A stretch of DNA of 43,857 nt from Gracilaria vermiculophylla (Eukaryota > Rhodophyta > Florideophyceae > Gracilariales > Gracilariaceae), in the NCBI GenBank assembly GCA_019155205.2, contig JAHNZQ020000308.1, positions 1,449,280-1,493,136 on the forward strand. The letters run 5' to 3'. Below the pieces are notes generated by a model. The model was not told where the DNA came from and did not search any database. It worked only from the letters and a program-made list of their open reading frames with translations. The first letter of the stretch is position 1, and each line of letters opens with the position of its first letter. Below, in pieces: positions 42,513-43,857 of the stretch. Made by a program: the position numbers and the translations under genes.

Positions 42513-43857
42513 GATTTGCTTGTCACGAGAGCCCGTACACTGTACGACTCTCACCCCGGCAATGAGGGCCGCCATCCAGCAGGAACGGGAGAAAAACTTC
42601 CAGGATCTGAAGGACACACCGACGGAGAGCGGAAGTCATTGAACCGCGTATCACGACATCCGCTCCCCTCAAGGAAACTACGGTTACCGTGCTCCCCCGG
42701 GAGTGCAGCCAGTCCCACTATCAGTGGCATTTGCAACGCAGGCGCCGGTGACCCAGCCGGTTGCACCTCAAGGGAACACGTTGCATCGCGATGCACAACC
42801 GCAGAAGCCGTACGCGCCTGGAGCCCAGCCCCTCCCCAGCCAGGAAAACTCTCAGAGCCACGCGTAGAGGCTCCGCGTGGCTCTCTAACATCGAGCCTCA
42901 GCTCCACGGAGGTCGCCTTTAGGAAATGGGGAGAGGCCGTCTGCTCCGTCGACGCAGAATCGGCGGGCCCCCCAATCCCGTTGGACCCATTCGACACCTT
43001 TGAGGATTCTCTGCGCACGCTTCGCCGTGAGAACTACAAGGTATCCGCCTCTATGAGATGTTCCCCGCTCGCCTCCACCACGGTGGGCGCTATCCTCGAT
43101 ACCGGAGCTGGCCCCAATCTGGTGCACGCCGATGTGCTCCCGCGGTCTGCTCTCGGCTCCTTGAGGACTGGCAAGCTCCCGACGGTACGCGATGCGTCGC
43201 GACGAGTATTGACCATCCTCAGCGCCATCCCCTTGTACCTCCGGTTGGGCTCCTTACAGGTGAAAGTGTGGTTCGTCGTGGCGACCAACGTGGCCGCACA
43301 ATGCATATTTGGCACTTTCTTTGTGGATCGGTATGTACGTGAAATCTACCCACGCCTGCGGAAGATGACGTTTCACGACGCCGCCCCTGTAGGTATCGTG
43401 TCCGCATCTCCAGGACCAGACGCCAACGCGCGTCACTTGGGTAACCTTCCAAAGGAGACGCAGTCGAATAAGCTCCGAGTGGTGAAGAGCGTTGAAATAC
43501 CCGCGAGGAGTCAGGCCGAAGTCTGGGTGCAGACCTCTGCATCTGGCCTTTCATTCCTACAGGGGAGTCCACACCTGACGACGAAGCAGTACTTCATGAT
43601 GGCGAACGGTGTTATGGAAGTAATACCGAACGTCCTCTTTAGGGTTGTGCTCGCTAACCTTAGGGAGTCACCGTTACGGCTCCAGAAAGGAAGCGTCGTC
43701 GGGCTCGCACTGCCCGCCCCTGCAAAACTGGCTCATCTTCCACAAGCGGAAGACCTTGCGGACCGCGATGCTATCGCCACTGTGGAGAAGGACGCGACTT
43801 CAACGGCTCCAGAGGAAGAGAATCCTGCCACCTGGCAGGAGAAGCTCCAAATTGGCG
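42513..43857 (+). CDS. G4 pol: intact retropepsin-like protease and start of RT (incomplete)
   Basis: An uninterrupted frame of 448 codons to the window edge. The first part (to about 42720) is out of register with the other copies because of the upstream one-base loss. From VEAPRGSL at 42864 it matches G3 and then gives AILDTGAGPNLVHADVLPRS at 43090-43150 with an intact Asp-Thr-Gly, IPLYLRLGSLQVKVWFVVA, RYVREIYPRLRKMTFHDAAP and VEIPARSQAEVWVQTSASGL, ending in ENPATWQEKLQIG, where G3 leads into RT. It has no stop and no ATG requirement, being part of a Gag-Pol polyprotein. It is the only copy in the window with a complete protease active site. Confidence 0.85.

Larger units (their letters stand above)
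39888..43857 (+). mobile_element. Ty3/gypsy copy G4 (family I), best preserved, runs off the window
   Basis: Complete 5' LTR and primer site, then gag and the start of pol. From 41709 gag and pol share one frame to the window end, broken only by stops at 42219-42221 and 42510-42512 and a short local frameshift. No 3' end is in view. Confidence 0.85.

Overview
This is eukaryotic nuclear DNA and essentially a graveyard of transposable elements. I found no intact host gene, rRNA or genuine tRNA gene, and no bacterial operon structure. Every large block is a transposon or a fragment of one: chromodomain-bearing Ty3/gypsy retrotransposons (chromoviruses), a Ty1/copia element, piggyBac-type elements and a PIF/Harbinger element. 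A 100-N scaffold gap lies inside one piggyBac copy. The mix suits a repeat-rich algal, plant-like or other protist genome such as a red macroalga, but nothing in the window fixes the lineage.

Layout from left to right. (1) 1-2720: a PIF/Harbinger element with a Myb/SANT-like protein gene (+) facing a DDE transposase (-) that has one frameshift. (2) 2721-12792: Ty3/gypsy element G1 (+), bounded by LTRs of 554 and 551 bp, with gag, protease, RT, RNase H, integrase and chromodomain all broken, then a 2.7-kb extra region holding an antisense ORF. (3) 12793-23878: Ty3/gypsy element G2 (-), a second family of the same clade, also with an antisense ORF between integrase and 3' LTR; it has lost RT and RNase H. 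(4) 15567-18205: piggyBac-like element A, inserted precisely into the antisense ORF of G2 with a 4-bp CTAG duplication. (5) 23879-27000: AT-rich and mostly unassigned. (6) about 27000-29866: a decayed Ty1/copia element (-). (7) 29867-34305: truncated gypsy copy G3 (-) of the G1 family. (8) 34320-36965: piggyBac copy B (-). (9) 36966-39593: no identifiable gene, with a GC-rich LTR-like island. (10) 39594-39887: the left end of a third piggyBac copy (C), cut by gypsy copy G4 (+), which runs from 39888 past the window edge and is the best preserved copy.

The most interesting signal is that both gypsy families carry, between integrase and 3' LTR, a roughly 3-kb segment with an ORF on the opposite strand. 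The two antisense products look remotely related and share a hydrophobic segment at the same place. The second is the piggyBac-like family, whose ends carry pairs of an 18-bp palindrome (TGACCTCATATGAGGTCA) set 20-21 bp apart, a tRNA-like A/B-box segment, and a CTAG rather than TTAA target duplication. All retrotransposon LTR, primer-site and polypurine-tract assignments were made by comparing copies within the window by eye; no alignment or database search was run.
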